A stretch of 64,000 nt of DNA from JAUIET01 sp964352475 (lineage in GTDB: Bacteria > Pseudomonadota > Gammaproteobacteria > Pseudomonadales > JAUIET01). Location of the stretch: the NCBI GenBank assembly GCA_964352475.1, contig CAYGSL010000014.1, forward strand, positions 20,524-84,523, in the 5' to 3' direction. Below the pieces are notes generated by a model. The model saw only the letters and a list, made by a program, of their open reading frames with translations, had not been told where the DNA came from and searched no databases. The position numbers and the translations under genes were made by a program. Below are positions 26,002 through 35,740 of the stretch, in pieces (positions within the stretch are counted from its first letter, which is position 1; every line of letters begins with the position of its first letter).

Positions 26002-27210
26002 GTGAGAAAGATAACACCCGAGCGTATTTTGACAAGCCCACACAGCAAACACTGGAAGCCTATCGACGACAAAACCGGCTTTGCAATAGACGATAACTTC
26101 AAACGGTTTGAACAGAAACTGGACATTTTTTGCCGCAGCCAATGGGACGAAGAAGTCCGCACTGAGAAATCAAATCGATTCTTTCAAGGCTACGCCATGC
26201 CTTTCGCAAAAACCCGCACCTCAGATGGTTTCGACCAACGTGACTACGCACTGCGCAATGCCTCGTGGCATGTAACCAACGTGCTGCGTGATCTAAACAA
26301 AGAGCACGATCGCAAAGAAGGTTTTTTCGATTACTTTAGCATTCATGAAGACGGTGCAGAACAAGCTTACGAGTTCGACAGCGCAGAACAAGCCACTGCG
26401 GAATTACAAAAAGTAGCGACTTTGTGTGGTGCTGATTTGTTTGGTGTCTGCGCGTATGACCAGCGCTGGATGTATGACGGTGTATTTAGCAATGAGACTC
26501 ACATTAGTAAACCCTCTGGCATTCCGGATGATTTACCACATGTCGTCGTGACAGGGGAAGCGATGGATGAGGGCTTGACCAAAACAGTGCCCTCAGCGCT
26601 CTCGGGCGCAGCCACCGGCATGGGTTACTCGAATGATTCCGTCACCTTACTAACGCTGGCTCAATATATTAGAAACCTGGGCTATCGCGCCTATGCCACC
26701 ATGAACGATTCTGCACTGGCAATACCACTTGCAGCGCAAGCTGGCTTGGGAGAAGTGGGTAGACACAGCCTTTTAATTACCGAAGAGTTTGGACCAAGGT
26801 TGCGTTTGGGAAAAATCTTTACGGATATGCCCCTGGTGAATAACGAACCAAATAACTGGGGCGTTAAACAGTTTTGTGAGATTTGTGATCGTTGTGCAAA
26901 AGCATGCCCACCGAAAGCCTTGCCGTTCGAGCCGCCGTCTGACAAGGTTTACAACAAGTCGAATATTATTGGTATCAGCAAATGGAGTACTGATGCTGAA
27001 AAGTGCTTCACGTTTTGGGCCAATCAGAATTCCGACTGCTCCATTTGCATCAGGGTTTGCCCGTTTAATAGAGACTACTCGCGGTGGTACAACCGATTGT
27101 GGCGCCGGCTGGCCAGTGGTTCTCTGCGCGCACTTGCCTTGTGGCTTGACGATCGCTTTGTGAATCGAAGCAGGGCACGATCCAGTAGCTGGTGGACCAG
27201 CACTCGTTAA
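26002..27210 (+). CDS. Reductive dehalogenase (RdhA)-like iron-sulfur protein
   Basis: A 402-residue cytosolic homologue of RdhA. The C-terminal double cluster is complete: C292, C295, C298, C302P and, after KWSTDAEK, C335, C346, C349, C353P with CFTFW and CSICIRVCPF, the typical RdhA wording. Upstream DSALAIPLAAQAGLGEVGRHSLLI and GPRLRLGKIFTD match the corrinoid domain of RdhA, and Y and DYFSIH residues may belong to the active site. No Tat signal and no RdhB. GTG start with GAGG ten bases before. Divergent from the permease; 48 bp before a cysteine synthase-like gene. Confidence 0.85.
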   Translation: MRKITPERILTSPHSKHWKPIDDKTGFAIDDNFKRFEQKLDIFCRSQWDEEVRTEKSNRFFQGYAMPFAKTRTSDGFDQRDYALRNASWHVTNVLRDLNKEHDRKEGFFDYFSIHEDGAEQAYEFDSAEQATAELQKVATLCGADLFGVCAYDQRWMYDGVFSNETHISKPSGIPDDLPHVVVTGEAMDEGLTKTVPSALSGAATGMGYSNDSVTLLTLAQYIRNLGYRAYATMNDSALAIPLAAQAGLGEVGRHSLLITEEFGPRLRLGKIFTDMPLVNNEPNNWGVKQFCEICDRCAKACPPKALPFEPPSDKVYNKSNIIGISKWSTDAEKCFTFWANQNSDCSICIRVCPFNRDYSRWYNRLWRRLASGSLRALALWLDDRFVNRSRARSSSWWTSTR

Positions 27211-27258
27211 TGCAGATCATCCCAAGGTTCCGTATACTGCCGCTTGAGGAGAAACAAA

Positions 27259-28278
27259 ATGCCAGAAAAACACACGATGACGCAACTGATTGGCAACACG
27301 CCGCTGGTGTATTTGCGTCAGGTCTCGGAAGAAACCGGCTGCAATATCTATGGTAAAGCCGAGTTTTTAAATCCTGGTGGTTCCGTTAAAGACCGCACGG
27401 CATTGGGCATCATTCAAGCGGCTGAAGAAAGTGGTGAATTGCGACCGGGTGGCGTCATTGTGGAAGGTACTGCTGGCAACACCGGTATTGGTCTGACCAT
27501 ATTGGCAAATGCCATGGGCTACCAAAGTGTGGTGGTAATGCCACAGTCGCAGAGTGAGGAAAAAATTGAGCGCCTGGACATTCTTGGCGCCGAACTTATT
27601 TTGGTAGCTGACCACGAATACAGCAGCCCCAACCACTATATTCACATGGCCGAGCAAATCGCCAATGGGCGAAAGAAAAGCGAAGCAAACGGCGCTATTT
27701 GGGCAAGACAGTTCGATAATCCAGCTAACCGAGCCATTCACCGCAATACAACCGGGCCAGAGATCTGGGAACAGACTGACGGCACAGTAGATGGCTTTGT
27801 CTGTGCGGTGGGAACCGGCGGTACGCTGGCCGGTGTGGCGGACGCACTTAGGCAACGTAATGCAGATGTTAAAATTGCAATTGCTGATCCAGCCGGATCA
27901 GCCTTGTACAACTACTTCAGTAACAACTCTTTAGAGAAAAGCCCAGGGCGGTCAATTACCGAAGGCATTGGCGTGAGTTTTCTCCCAGGCAACATCAGCG
28001 ATACAACGCTTGATATGGCCTACCGCATTGAAGACGAAGATGCGTTACCAATACTGTTCGATTTATTACTGAATGAAGGTCTGTTACTCGGAGGCTCAGC
28101 GGGCATAAATATTGCCGGAGCCGTTGAGATGGCCAAAGAAATGGGGCCAGGTCATACTATTGTCACCATACTCTGTGATGGTGGCGAGCGTTACAAAAGC
28201 AAATTGTTCAATCCGAATTTTCTGTACAAGAATAAATTGCCAGTGCCCGACTCAACGATTGGTAGGTTAACGAGCTAG
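27259..28278 (+). CDS. Cysteine synthase-like PLP enzyme
   Basis: A 339-residue fold-type II PLP enzyme. The PLP Lys is K44 in NPGGSVKDRTA, the substrate loop is EGTAGNTGIGLT, and the phosphate loop is VGTGGTLAGVADAL; all match O-acetylserine sulfhydrylase/CBS-like proteins. GAGGAG seven bases before the ATG at 27259 decides the start. Cysteine synthase A is the likely activity (O-acetylserine + sulfide), though the C-terminal extension after about residue 310 is slightly longer than CysK. It overlaps the convergent flavin oxidoreductase by 4 bp. Confidence 0.88.
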   Translation: MPEKHTMTQLIGNTPLVYLRQVSEETGCNIYGKAEFLNPGGSVKDRTALGIIQAAEESGELRPGGVIVEGTAGNTGIGLTILANAMGYQSVVVMPQSQSEEKIERLDILGAELILVADHEYSSPNHYIHMAEQIANGRKKSEANGAIWARQFDNPANRAIHRNTTGPEIWEQTDGTVDGFVCAVGTGGTLAGVADALRQRNADVKIAIADPAGSALYNYFSNNSLEKSPGRSITEGIGVSFLPGNISDTTLDMAYRIEDEDALPILFDLLLNEGLLLGGSAGINIAGAVEMAKEMGPGHTIVTILCDGGERYKSKLFNPNFLYKNKLPVPDSTIGRLTS

Positions 28279-30341
28279 AGGGAACAGGCTACACGCATTC
28301 CTTCTTCGGTGGCTTTTCGCACCAAGCCCAGTCCGGTGCAGTCGCCAATGGCATAAAGCTCGGGTGCAAGGTCTTGCAGCTCGTTATATAAATCGGTGTT
28401 GGCAACTGGTTCCCCAGCAATGATAACCGAACCTGCTTTTATCTGCCGATTGCTACCTCCCTGTGTTCTGTAACTGACTGAATCCGCACCAATGGATTCG
28501 CAGTGTACCTCGGTGTTGATACGCACACCCAATCTGTCCAGCCTGTCCATATGTTCGGCGCGGCGCTTAGGACCTATTTCCAGTGCAATTCGTTTGCCGC
28601 TTTCTAGAATGCTAAGCCGTCTGCCACGCTTTGCCAGAAATTCTGCCAACTCTATGGCGGCCAGGTCGGCACCTACAATCACTACGTCTTTTGCTATTGG
28701 CAGATACCAACGGGAAACCTTGCGAAGCAAGCCGGGCGATAGTTTAGGAGCAGCGATGGCAGAGATTTTAGCTGCCATACTTCGCAAGCCACCTGGCAGC
28801 ATACGAAAATCCGTAGACTGCGCCCTTCCCTCAACAATTCGCCGCATTTGTCCGCCGCTAAACACATGCGCCTGCTCACTGCCGGGAATATGTGGTGTGA
28901 ACATACCTGCCCCGGTGGCGACAATGATGCTTTCAAACTGGCCACTGCGAATATAGGCTTCATCCGCCGTAACACCCAGTTGTACTTCTATATCGGCGCT
29001 GCGCACCTGCTCCATCAACCAGAGCAGAAAAGCTTCGTTGTCAGAATGTACCGTGGATGCAAGCAATAGCGAACCGCCCAATCGCTGCTGCCTGTCAACC
29101 AGCGTTACCTTGTGACCGCGTAGTGCGGCAACCCGAGCTGCCTCCATTCCTGCAGGACCTGCACCTATAACAAGCACGCGCTTGAATTTTGCCGCGGTAG
29201 TTATCGCCAATTCGTTCTCGCGCCCGGTGAGCGCATTCACTGCACAATATAAATTAAGCGATTCCATCATGCTGTCGATGCAATTTTCGCAGGAGATGCA
29301 GCGGCGAATCTGCCTGGTATTTCCAGACCTGGCTTTGTTTGGCCAATCAGGGTCAGCGAGAAACGGTCGCGCCATTGCTACCATGTCAGACTGACCATCT
29401 GCAATAATTTGCTCAGCCATGGCTGGCGTATGAATTCGACCCACTACCATGACCGGAACGTCTACCGCCTGGCGAATTGCCGATGCAGCGGTGAGGTTGG
29501 GTGCGTCTCCGTAGTCGCTGCCCATCACCATTTGACTGACCAGGCCATCGGTAGTACCTCCGCTAACTCTAAACGCGTCTGCCCCAGCGGCTACCAACAA
29601 CTCTGCCAGCCGCTGGCTTTCGTTGATTTCCCTTCCACCTGGCGAGCGTTCATAACCTGACAAACTAACCGTCACCGGAAAGTTATCACCCACTCTTGTT
29701 TTAATGGCTTCCAGCGTTTCCAGCAGCAGGCGAGCTCTTCCACCCAGTTTTTTACCACCGTACTCATCGTTACGGGCGTTACGTAATGGAGAAAGGAATG
29801 AACCCAACAACATATAGCAATGCGCTGCGTGCAACTCAACACCGTCGTATCCAGCCGCTTTCGCTCGCATCGCACCGTCAACATATTGTTGAATAACGGC
29901 GGGTATCTCTTCGATGGCAAGCGGTCTGCAAGACTGGTGTGCTGCCGGGTTTACATTAACACTGGGTCCAATTCCGGGCTTATCCTCATAAAATGGAGCC
30001 ATAGACTCAGGCCCCGGGTGCGTTAGCTGCGGCTGTACTTTGGCTCCATGACTGTGGATCATGTCAGTGATTCTGGCGTGCTGTTCGATAAACCTGTCTT
30101 CAGACAAGCTAAGTGAATTGGGCTGATAACGATGGTCAAGTGCGACTGAGCAAACCTCCATGGTAATCAAGCCAACACCGCCTTTGGCGCGGGCTTCAAG
30201 ATACGCCATCAACCGTGGCGTAGGTTCCTGATCAGATGAACCGTAATTGCTCGTCATAGGAGACATAACAATTCGGTTGGGCAGATGCAGGCTGCCAATG
30301 TTTATCGGTGAGAAAAGTGACGGGTAGTCGCTAGACGTCAT
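28275..30341 (-). CDS. NADH:flavin oxidoreductase, 2,4-dienoyl-CoA reductase-like
   Basis: A three-domain enzyme of about 688 residues: an Old Yellow Enzyme TIM barrel with FMN (FSPINIGSLHLPNRIVMSPM, YDGVELHAAHCYMLLGSFLSP), an iron-sulfur stretch C-I-S-C-E-N-C and a fourth Cys 12 residues later (near residues 340-360), then an FAD/NAD module with VIGAGPAGMEAARVAALRG and a second GADLAAIE dinucleotide region. This order is that of FadH and trimethylamine dehydrogenase-type enzymes. The ATG at 30341 is preferred to TTG 30350. Substrate may be an unsaturated acyl-CoA or another enone. Confidence 0.88.
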   Translation of the reverse strand: MTSSDYPSLFSPINIGSLHLPNRIVMSPMTSNYGSSDQEPTPRLMAYLEARAKGGVGLITMEVCSVALDHRYQPNSLSLSEDRFIEQHARITDMIHSHGAKVQPQLTHPGPESMAPFYEDKPGIGPSVNVNPAAHQSCRPLAIEEIPAVIQQYVDGAMRAKAAGYDGVELHAAHCYMLLGSFLSPLRNARNDEYGGKKLGGRARLLLETLEAIKTRVGDNFPVTVSLSGYERSPGGREINESQRLAELLVAAGADAFRVSGGTTDGLVSQMVMGSDYGDAPNLTAASAIRQAVDVPVMVVGRIHTPAMAEQIIADGQSDMVAMARPFLADPDWPNKARSGNTRQIRRCISCENCIDSMMESLNLYCAVNALTGRENELAITTAAKFKRVLVIGAGPAGMEAARVAALRGHKVTLVDRQQRLGGSLLLASTVHSDNEAFLLWLMEQVRSADIEVQLGVTADEAYIRSGQFESIIVATGAGMFTPHIPGSEQAHVFSGGQMRRIVEGRAQSTDFRMLPGGLRSMAAKISAIAAPKLSPGLLRKVSRWYLPIAKDVVIVGADLAAIELAEFLAKRGRRLSILESGKRIALEIGPKRRAEHMDRLDRLGVRINTEVHCESIGADSVSYRTQGGSNRQIKAGSVIIAGEPVANTDLYNELQDLAPELYAIGDCTGLGLVRKATEEGMRVACSL

Positions 30342-30571
30342 TGTTGTCAAATCACTAGGTGTTAAGCGTGTTTGGCAATTTCAACAAACTGGTTGGTTTC
30401 AACCGTATTGACCAGTGAAATCCAGTATTTCATAGCGTGTGAACCTGTAGATGGCTTCGATTACAGCAAACGATACACGCAATTCTGTCGGCGGTCTGCT
30501 ATGCGACCAGACAGCTGTATTTAATATTTTTCATGCAAAGCTTATGATCACTAACTGACATACCGCAGTTA

Positions 30572-32023
30572 TCAAGACCAAGCCGGTGCAATCATTCGAC
30601 GCTTGCCATCGTGAGTCTTCGCAATGCCTGGCTCATCCAATTGCTCACGGTCCCATAATTCGCAGGTTACCTGCTTGTGTTTCTGATCCAGACCTTCGCA
30701 GTAATTGCTGTAACGACACAGCATAATTTCCTTACCACGGCCAGTGCGTACTTTTTCAAACCAATCAGGGTCTGCAAGTGCCTGGCGCGCGAACCCGACT
30801 ATGTCCGCCTTGTCGTCTTGCAATAATTGTTCTGCTTGACGATAAGTATGAATACCACCAGCTACAATCATTTTGGTGTCGAAGCCACGGTCTCGCACAT
30901 GTTGTCGAATACCGGCAACCGGTTCTACGTTGCGTCCAAACGGACCTTGTTCGTCAGAAATGTAACCAGGCATGCATTCGTAGCCACTTCTACCCGTGTA
31001 GGGGTAAGCTGCCCAGCCAACCTTCGGCTGCTTGGCATCATCAAACTTACCGCCACGAGATAACGACAGGAAGTCCATTCCGGCACGCGCAAATTGCTCC
31101 GCGAAATAACTCGCGGTACTAACGTCGTTACCTTGTTCAATAATTTCGTCAGCGAGAAAACGACAACCCACTGCAAAACTGTCGGAAGTTTGTGCCCGGC
31201 ACGCCTCATACACTTCCAGTGGAAGACGTATGCGGTTTTCTTTCGCACCGCCGTAGCCATCAGAACGAGTGTTGGTGGCAGATAAGAACGAGGCCATTGT
31301 GTAGGCGTGTGCGTAATGAAGCTCAACGCCGTCAAAGCCGGCTTCTTCAGCACGACGCGATGCGTGCGCAAAAAGGTTTGGTAGAGTTCTTGGTAGGTTG
31401 GCAATCTCTTCAATGTTTGTGTCGGTTACGCGTTCGCGATAACCGTGCGAGTAATCCTCAAATTCTTTCACGCTTAACACAGACGACAATTGTTCGACGT
31501 CCAGCTCTAACAACGTATTCCTAAGCTCATTCTCGCTTGTCTCATTCGACAAATTCAACGCCGCACGATGATCATCCGTAATAGCCAAAAAACGTTGCAG
31601 GAATTTCTGCGGATCGGGGCGGCGGCGAATACTGAGGAAATCAATAATCTGTATCAATAGTCGTGTTTGACCTTCACTGGCTTCACACACGGTATCTGCA
31701 AGCCTGCGTAAACCTGGGATGTAACGATCATCGCCTATACGCAATAAGGGACCGCTGGGAATATCGCGAATACCGGTAGCTTCTACCACCAATACGCCAG
31801 GTTTCCCTTTCGCGAAGCGCTCATACCATTGAAGAACGTCTTCGGTAACTTCGCCTTGCTCGTTTGAGCGCCATGGCACCATAGCAGGCACCCAGGTTCG
31901 CTGCTGCAACTGTAATCGACCTACTTTGAGAGGCGTAAACAAGGTACTGCTGGCCGCTTCCTCGGCACTGGGCCATGGATCATCCAGCGCCGTGTACTTG
32001 ATGCGCTCTGCTGGTTTCCACAT
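30572..32023 (-). CDS. Old Yellow Enzyme-family NADH:flavin oxidoreductase
   Basis: A 483-residue FMN TIM-barrel enzyme. LFTPLKVGRLQLQQRTWVPAMVPW near the N-terminus, GFDGVELHYAHAYTMASFLSA near the middle and VGFARQALADPDWFEKV towards the end are OYE features; CRYSNYCEG and a later Cys could form a partial iron-sulfur site, but no FAD/NAD domain follows. It carries an extra segment of about 90 residues (roughly 120-215) in the barrel. Cannot be named to a reaction. Upstream of a second OYE enzyme on the same strand after a 230-bp gap (30342-30571), so not obviously one operon. Confidence 0.85.
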   Translation of the reverse strand: MWKPAERIKYTALDDPWPSAEEAASSTLFTPLKVGRLQLQQRTWVPAMVPWRSNEQGEVTEDVLQWYERFAKGKPGVLVVEATGIRDIPSGPLLRIGDDRYIPGLRRLADTVCEASEGQTRLLIQIIDFLSIRRRPDPQKFLQRFLAITDDHRAALNLSNETSENELRNTLLELDVEQLSSVLSVKEFEDYSHGYRERVTDTNIEEIANLPRTLPNLFAHASRRAEEAGFDGVELHYAHAYTMASFLSATNTRSDGYGGAKENRIRLPLEVYEACRAQTSDSFAVGCRFLADEIIEQGNDVSTASYFAEQFARAGMDFLSLSRGGKFDDAKQPKVGWAAYPYTGRSGYECMPGYISDEQGPFGRNVEPVAGIRQHVRDRGFDTKMIVAGGIHTYRQAEQLLQDDKADIVGFARQALADPDWFEKVRTGRGKEIMLCRYSNYCEGLDQKHKQVTCELWDREQLDEPGIAKTHDGKRRMIAPAWS

Positions 32024-32091
32024 AGATTACCCCTGAACCGGCCCCTGGAAATAATTATTTTAAGCTTAAAACATTTTTCCGGCAAGCGGGT

Positions 32092-33327
32092 TTATGTGTC
32101 TGCGGCACTAGCGGCGAGCGGAACCCGCATTTTCAGTGCGAATACGCTGATCAGTGCGATCAACATAGCGATACCCAAGGCCAGAAATACACCCTGATAG
32201 CTGGCATTTTGATCGAAATGTCGACCAGCCAACCAGGGAGCAATAAGAGCAGGCGGCATCATCATGGCCATATGCAGGCCACTAATACGACCCAGGGTAT
32301 GCTCTTCAAAAAACACGCTGTTCATATACGGCATTAGTGGTATGAACGCACCATGGCCAAAACCCAGCATCGCCGTTGCCAATGTCATCATGGCCAGCGA
32401 TTCAAAATTCAATAACACTACCCAAGCCAGTAACAGCTCTGCACACAGAACCAGAGCCACTGTTTTTACATGGGAACGAATTCGGTCAGACAAATACGCC
32501 AGACTGGTTTTACCACACAATCCGGCAGCGCCGCTGGCGGCCATCAGTAAGGCCGCTTGCGAATTATCCAGGCCTACGTTTAGAAAATGGGGCACCAGAA
32601 TCAGTGCAAACAAAGACATAATCGACATCAGCAGAGCGGTTATTACACCCATCGCCCAGAAATTAACGTCGTTTACGAAGCGCGTATTACTCGCTTGCTC
32701 GCGAGCCACCTCATTGCGTGCGGTCAATTCACTTCTGTTCGGTTCGCGAACCAAAAACAGTACGCTGCCTCCAACACCGATTACAACAATGCCAGCCAAA
32801 ACCATTAAGCTCATCTGCCAATGCATTCTGTTCAACAAGGCGGCCACCAGCAGCGGTAGCAATATGGAAGCAAAACTCACACCCATCGCCGCTATGGCAA
32901 GCGCTCTGGCCCTGTTCGTTTGGTAACCGCGAATCAACAGTAAATTACAGACCACCGGTCCATACAATATGACGCCCACAGAAAACAACAGAAATGCAGT
33001 GATCAATAGAGAAAAACTGTCAACCAATGCAGCCGAGATCAAGCCAAGCGTGGCTATGCAGGCGCCCGCGAGAATAACCGGGCGCAGTGCAGCCCCGTCT
33101 ATGAAGCGACCTAGACCTGGCGACAGCACCCCACTTAGCAGAAGCAATATTGCCAACCCAAGGTTCATTGTTGCGATGCTAACGTTGAACTGCTGAGACA
33201 CAGGAGTGATGTAAAACCCGTACACACTTATCAAGCCCATTCCCAAAGCCTGAAACACCATAGCGGCCATGGCCGTAGACCATAGCTTCATTAGCTTATC
33301 GTTATTTTGTTCAGGTGTTGCAGGCAT
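32092..33327 (-). CDS. MFS transporter
   Basis: A 411-residue major facilitator protein with 12 hydrophobic spans in two halves. The first half holds LGRFIDG after TM2 and the second AYLSDRIRSH after TM8, both of the MFS loop kind. The N-terminal GLISVYGFYITPVSQQFNVS resembles the oxalate/formate and monocarboxylate group. The substrate is unknown. It is upstream of the OYE gene (30572-32023) on the same strand with a 68-bp gap, so it may import that enzyme's substrate (inference). Confidence 0.87.
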   Translation of the reverse strand: MPATPEQNNDKLMKLWSTAMAAMVFQALGMGLISVYGFYITPVSQQFNVSIATMNLGLAILLLLSGVLSPGLGRFIDGAALRPVILAGACIATLGLISAALVDSFSLLITAFLLFSVGVILYGPVVCNLLLIRGYQTNRARALAIAAMGVSFASILLPLLVAALLNRMHWQMSLMVLAGIVVIGVGGSVLFLVREPNRSELTARNEVAREQASNTRFVNDVNFWAMGVITALLMSIMSLFALILVPHFLNVGLDNSQAALLMAASGAAGLCGKTSLAYLSDRIRSHVKTVALVLCAELLLAWVVLLNFESLAMMTLATAMLGFGHGAFIPLMPYMNSVFFEEHTLGRISGLHMAMMMPPALIAPWLAGRHFDQNASYQGVFLALGIAMLIALISVFALKMRVPLAASAADT

Positions 33328-33436
33328 CTGGCCTCATAATACATCAGTACGATTAAGACCGTGCCCAAGGTGGACTGGCTCTAATGAAACGCCTGATTGT
33401 GATACCATCCGCTTCCGCATTTAAGGAGCTGATTTG

Positions 33437-34213
33437 ATGTCTGACTATGAAACCCTGCTGGTTGAACAACAAGGTGCAGTAACTATTATTCGCCTTAATC
33501 GACCCAAAGCGCTGAATGCCTTAAACAATCAGGTACTGCAGGATTTAATTGCTGCTTTCGCGGCCTATGACTCTGATGATTCGCAATGCTGCGCTATTCT
33601 GACCGGCAATGAAAAAGCCTTTGCCGCCGGCGCAGACATTAAGGAAATGGCCGAGCAGAGTTTTGCTGACATGTATGGCGACAACTACTTCGCAGGCTAC
33701 GATCAGGTGACCGCAACGCGCAAGCCCTGGATTGCGGCGGTGTCAGGATATGCACTGGGTGGCGGCTGCGAGTTGGCCATGATGGCAGATTTCATTATCG
33801 CCAGTGATACAGCCAAATTTGGCCAGCCGGAAATCAAATTGGCGGTAACACCAGGAATGGGCGGTTCGCAACGCATGACACGCGCTGTTGGTAAAGCGAA
33901 GTCCATGGAAATGTGCCTGACCGGGCGTATGATGGATGCAGAAGAAGCGGAACGCTCTGGCCTGGTGGCCCGCGTGGTACCGGCCGATGAGTTGATGGCT
34001 GAAACCATGAAAACCGCCGAAACAATTGCTGGCATGGCGCCACTCGCCGCGAAAGCGACCAAGGAAATGGTCAACGAATCCTATGAGAGCACCCTTAAGC
34101 AAGGTGTTCTTTTTGAACGTAGATTGTTCCACGGTCTGTTTGGCACTGAAGATCAAAAAGAAGGCATGGCTGCGTTTATTGAAAAGCGACCGGGCGTTTG
34201 GCGTGGAAAGTAA
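33437..34213 (+). CDS. Enoyl-CoA hydratase (crotonase family)
   Basis: A 258-residue short-chain enoyl-CoA hydratase. Both catalytic glutamates of the family are present: E112 in GGGCELAMM and E132 in FGQPEIKL; the CoA oxyanion-hole block AFAAGADIKEM lies near residues 61-71. The ATG at 33437 has AAGGAG eight bases upstream; a TTG three bases earlier is rejected. Ends with DQKEGMAAFIEKRPGVW, the wording also seen in the relic at 2187-2300. Acts in beta-oxidation or a related acyl-CoA path. Confidence 0.92.
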   Translation: MSDYETLLVEQQGAVTIIRLNRPKALNALNNQVLQDLIAAFAAYDSDDSQCCAILTGNEKAFAAGADIKEMAEQSFADMYGDNYFAGYDQVTATRKPWIAAVSGYALGGGCELAMMADFIIASDTAKFGQPEIKLAVTPGMGGSQRMTRAVGKAKSMEMCLTGRMMDAEEAERSGLVARVVPADELMAETMKTAETIAGMAPLAAKATKEMVNESYESTLKQGVLFERRLFHGLFGTEDQKEGMAAFIEKRPGVWRGK

Positions 34214-34228
34214 GCTAGCGGGGAACCT

Positions 34229-35164
34229 CTGACCACGAACTGGCGCCTCGGGTTTGGCTGTGCCCTGGTCACAGCCGTTTTCTGGGGCCTGCTGCCGTTT
34301 GCGCTGAAAGAGTTGCTGGCACATCTTGATGCTATCACTATCACCTGGTTTCGTTTCAGTGCAGCTGCTCTCATCGCCGCACTGTGGTATGGCCGCCGCA
34401 GTGTGGGAGCAATAAAACGCCTACTGTCGCCTTCCAATCTACCCCTAACTTTCCTAACTGTTGCCGCCCTGCTGATAAATTATGTACTGTTTGTTTACGG
34501 GCTGAGTTTTATCACGGCACCTGCCGCAGAGATAATTATCAATACCTCGCCGCTGTTGTTATTGCTTGGAAGCATCCTGTTTTTTAAAGAGGCTTTTTCT
34601 CCCAGGCAATGGTTTGGCGTGTTGTTATTTTCCGTAGGTATGTTGTTGTTCTTTCATCATCGCCTGCGAGATTTGGTGAGCACAGAGCCCGACTATATTT
34701 TCGGCCTTGCGATTGTATTCCTGGCCGGTGTGCTATGGGCCTGCTACGGAATGGGTCAAAAGGTGATTCTGCGTAAAGAAAAAGCCAACGACCTGCTGTT
34801 GTTAATCTATATCGCCGGCAGCCTTGTCTATCTTCCGTTCACATCACCATTAGGCATTGTAGAATTCGATGGCTTGCTTTGGGCCATTTTGCTATTTGCG
34901 TCACTAAATACAATAATCGCCTATGGCAGCTTTGGCATTGCCATGTCGAACTGGGATGCTTCTCGCGTTAGTGCGGTGATAACCATTGCGCCATTAATTA
35001 CCTTGAGTTTCGGCTGGTTCATGAACACAGTATGGCCTGGTAGCGTGCACGTAGAGCCTCTGGACGCATTGAATTGGCTGGGCGGCTTGTTGGTGGTTGT
35101 AGGCTCAACCATTGCGGCTTTGTCCGGAGGTGGCAAGCGAGCGAACGAAACGCAAAGCGCTTAG
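34229..35164 (+). CDS. EamA/DMT-family transporter with a possible CTG start
   Basis: A ten-span drug/metabolite transporter of about 311 residues. The hydrophobic first helix (TNWRLGFGCALVTAVFWGLLPF) lies upstream of the first TTG (34313), and no ATG, GTG or TTG occurs in frame between the stop of the enoyl-CoA hydratase and that TTG. CTG at 34229, with GGGGA four to five bases before, would retain all ten spans, so I use it; translation may be coupled to the hydratase. The repeated EamA half is seen again near residue 160. The substrate is unknown. Confidence 0.8.
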   Translation: MTTNWRLGFGCALVTAVFWGLLPFALKELLAHLDAITITWFRFSAAALIAALWYGRRSVGAIKRLLSPSNLPLTFLTVAALLINYVLFVYGLSFITAPAAEIIINTSPLLLLLGSILFFKEAFSPRQWFGVLLFSVGMLLFFHHRLRDLVSTEPDYIFGLAIVFLAGVLWACYGMGQKVILRKEKANDLLLLIYIAGSLVYLPFTSPLGIVEFDGLLWAILLFASLNTIIAYGSFGIAMSNWDASRVSAVITIAPLITLSFGWFMNTVWPGSVHVEPLDALNWLGGLLVVVGSTIAALSGGGKRANETQSA

Positions 35165-35195
35165 CAAAGTATGATGCAAATCCAGGAATAGCTCA

Positions 35196-35723
35196 GTGAA
35201 AGAGATAGCAAGAACAAAACGCCTTGTATTAAGGGAAGCCTCACTGGATGACGCCGAGTTTGTGCTTGAATTAATCAACGATCCCGGCTGGCTAAAATAC
35301 ATATCGCAGCACTCAATAGACACTCTGGAAAAGGCGAAAGAGTACATAGAGGAGCGATTGCTCAGTGCCTACAATCAACACGGCTATGGTCTCTGGTTAA
35401 TGCAACGCGCAAGCGATAGTGTGATGATCGGAATGTGTGGTTTAGTCAGGCGTGAATCTTTACCTGGCCCCGATTTGGGCTTCGCTCTGGTGCAACAATA
35501 CAGCGGCCTGGGCTATGCACAAGAAGCCAGCGAAGCAGCCATACAATACGCCATTAAACATTCCATAGACTCTACATTGCTGGCAATTACACTGCCAGAG
35601 AACCAGCCGTCTATCAACTTATTGGAGCGTCTGGGCTTTTCATATGATGCTGACTTTATTGCACAAGACACTGAAGAGCGTTTGTTGAGGTATGCTTTGG
35701 ATATTACGGAAATCAAGTTGTAA
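35196..35723 (+). CDS. GNAT-family N-acetyltransferase
   Basis: A 175-residue acetyltransferase of the RimJ/RimL group: TKRLVLREASLDDAEFVLELINDPGWLKYI at the N-terminus, YSGLGYAQEASEAAIQYA as the acetyl-CoA site near residues 105-122, and ENQPSINLLERLGF at the end. GTG start with AGGAA seven bases upstream. The acceptor is unknown. It precedes the deacetylase-like gene by 17 bp on the same strand. Confidence 0.88.
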   Translation: MKEIARTKRLVLREASLDDAEFVLELINDPGWLKYISQHSIDTLEKAKEYIEERLLSAYNQHGYGLWLMQRASDSVMIGMCGLVRRESLPGPDLGFALVQQYSGLGYAQEASEAAIQYAIKHSIDSTLLAITLPENQPSINLLERLGFSYDADFIAQDTEERLLRYALDITEIKL

Positions 35724-35740
35724 ACCCGCAGAGTAAGATT

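Noticed and set aside
20974..27210. Organohalide respiration operon
   Set aside because: No Tat signals, no RdhB membrane anchor, no menaquinone-linked neighbours; only RdhA-like cytosolic proteins.
33743..34324. Long minus-strand frame over the enoyl-CoA hydratase
   Set aside because: A shadow of the hydratase, whose catalytic motifs are all on the plus strand.
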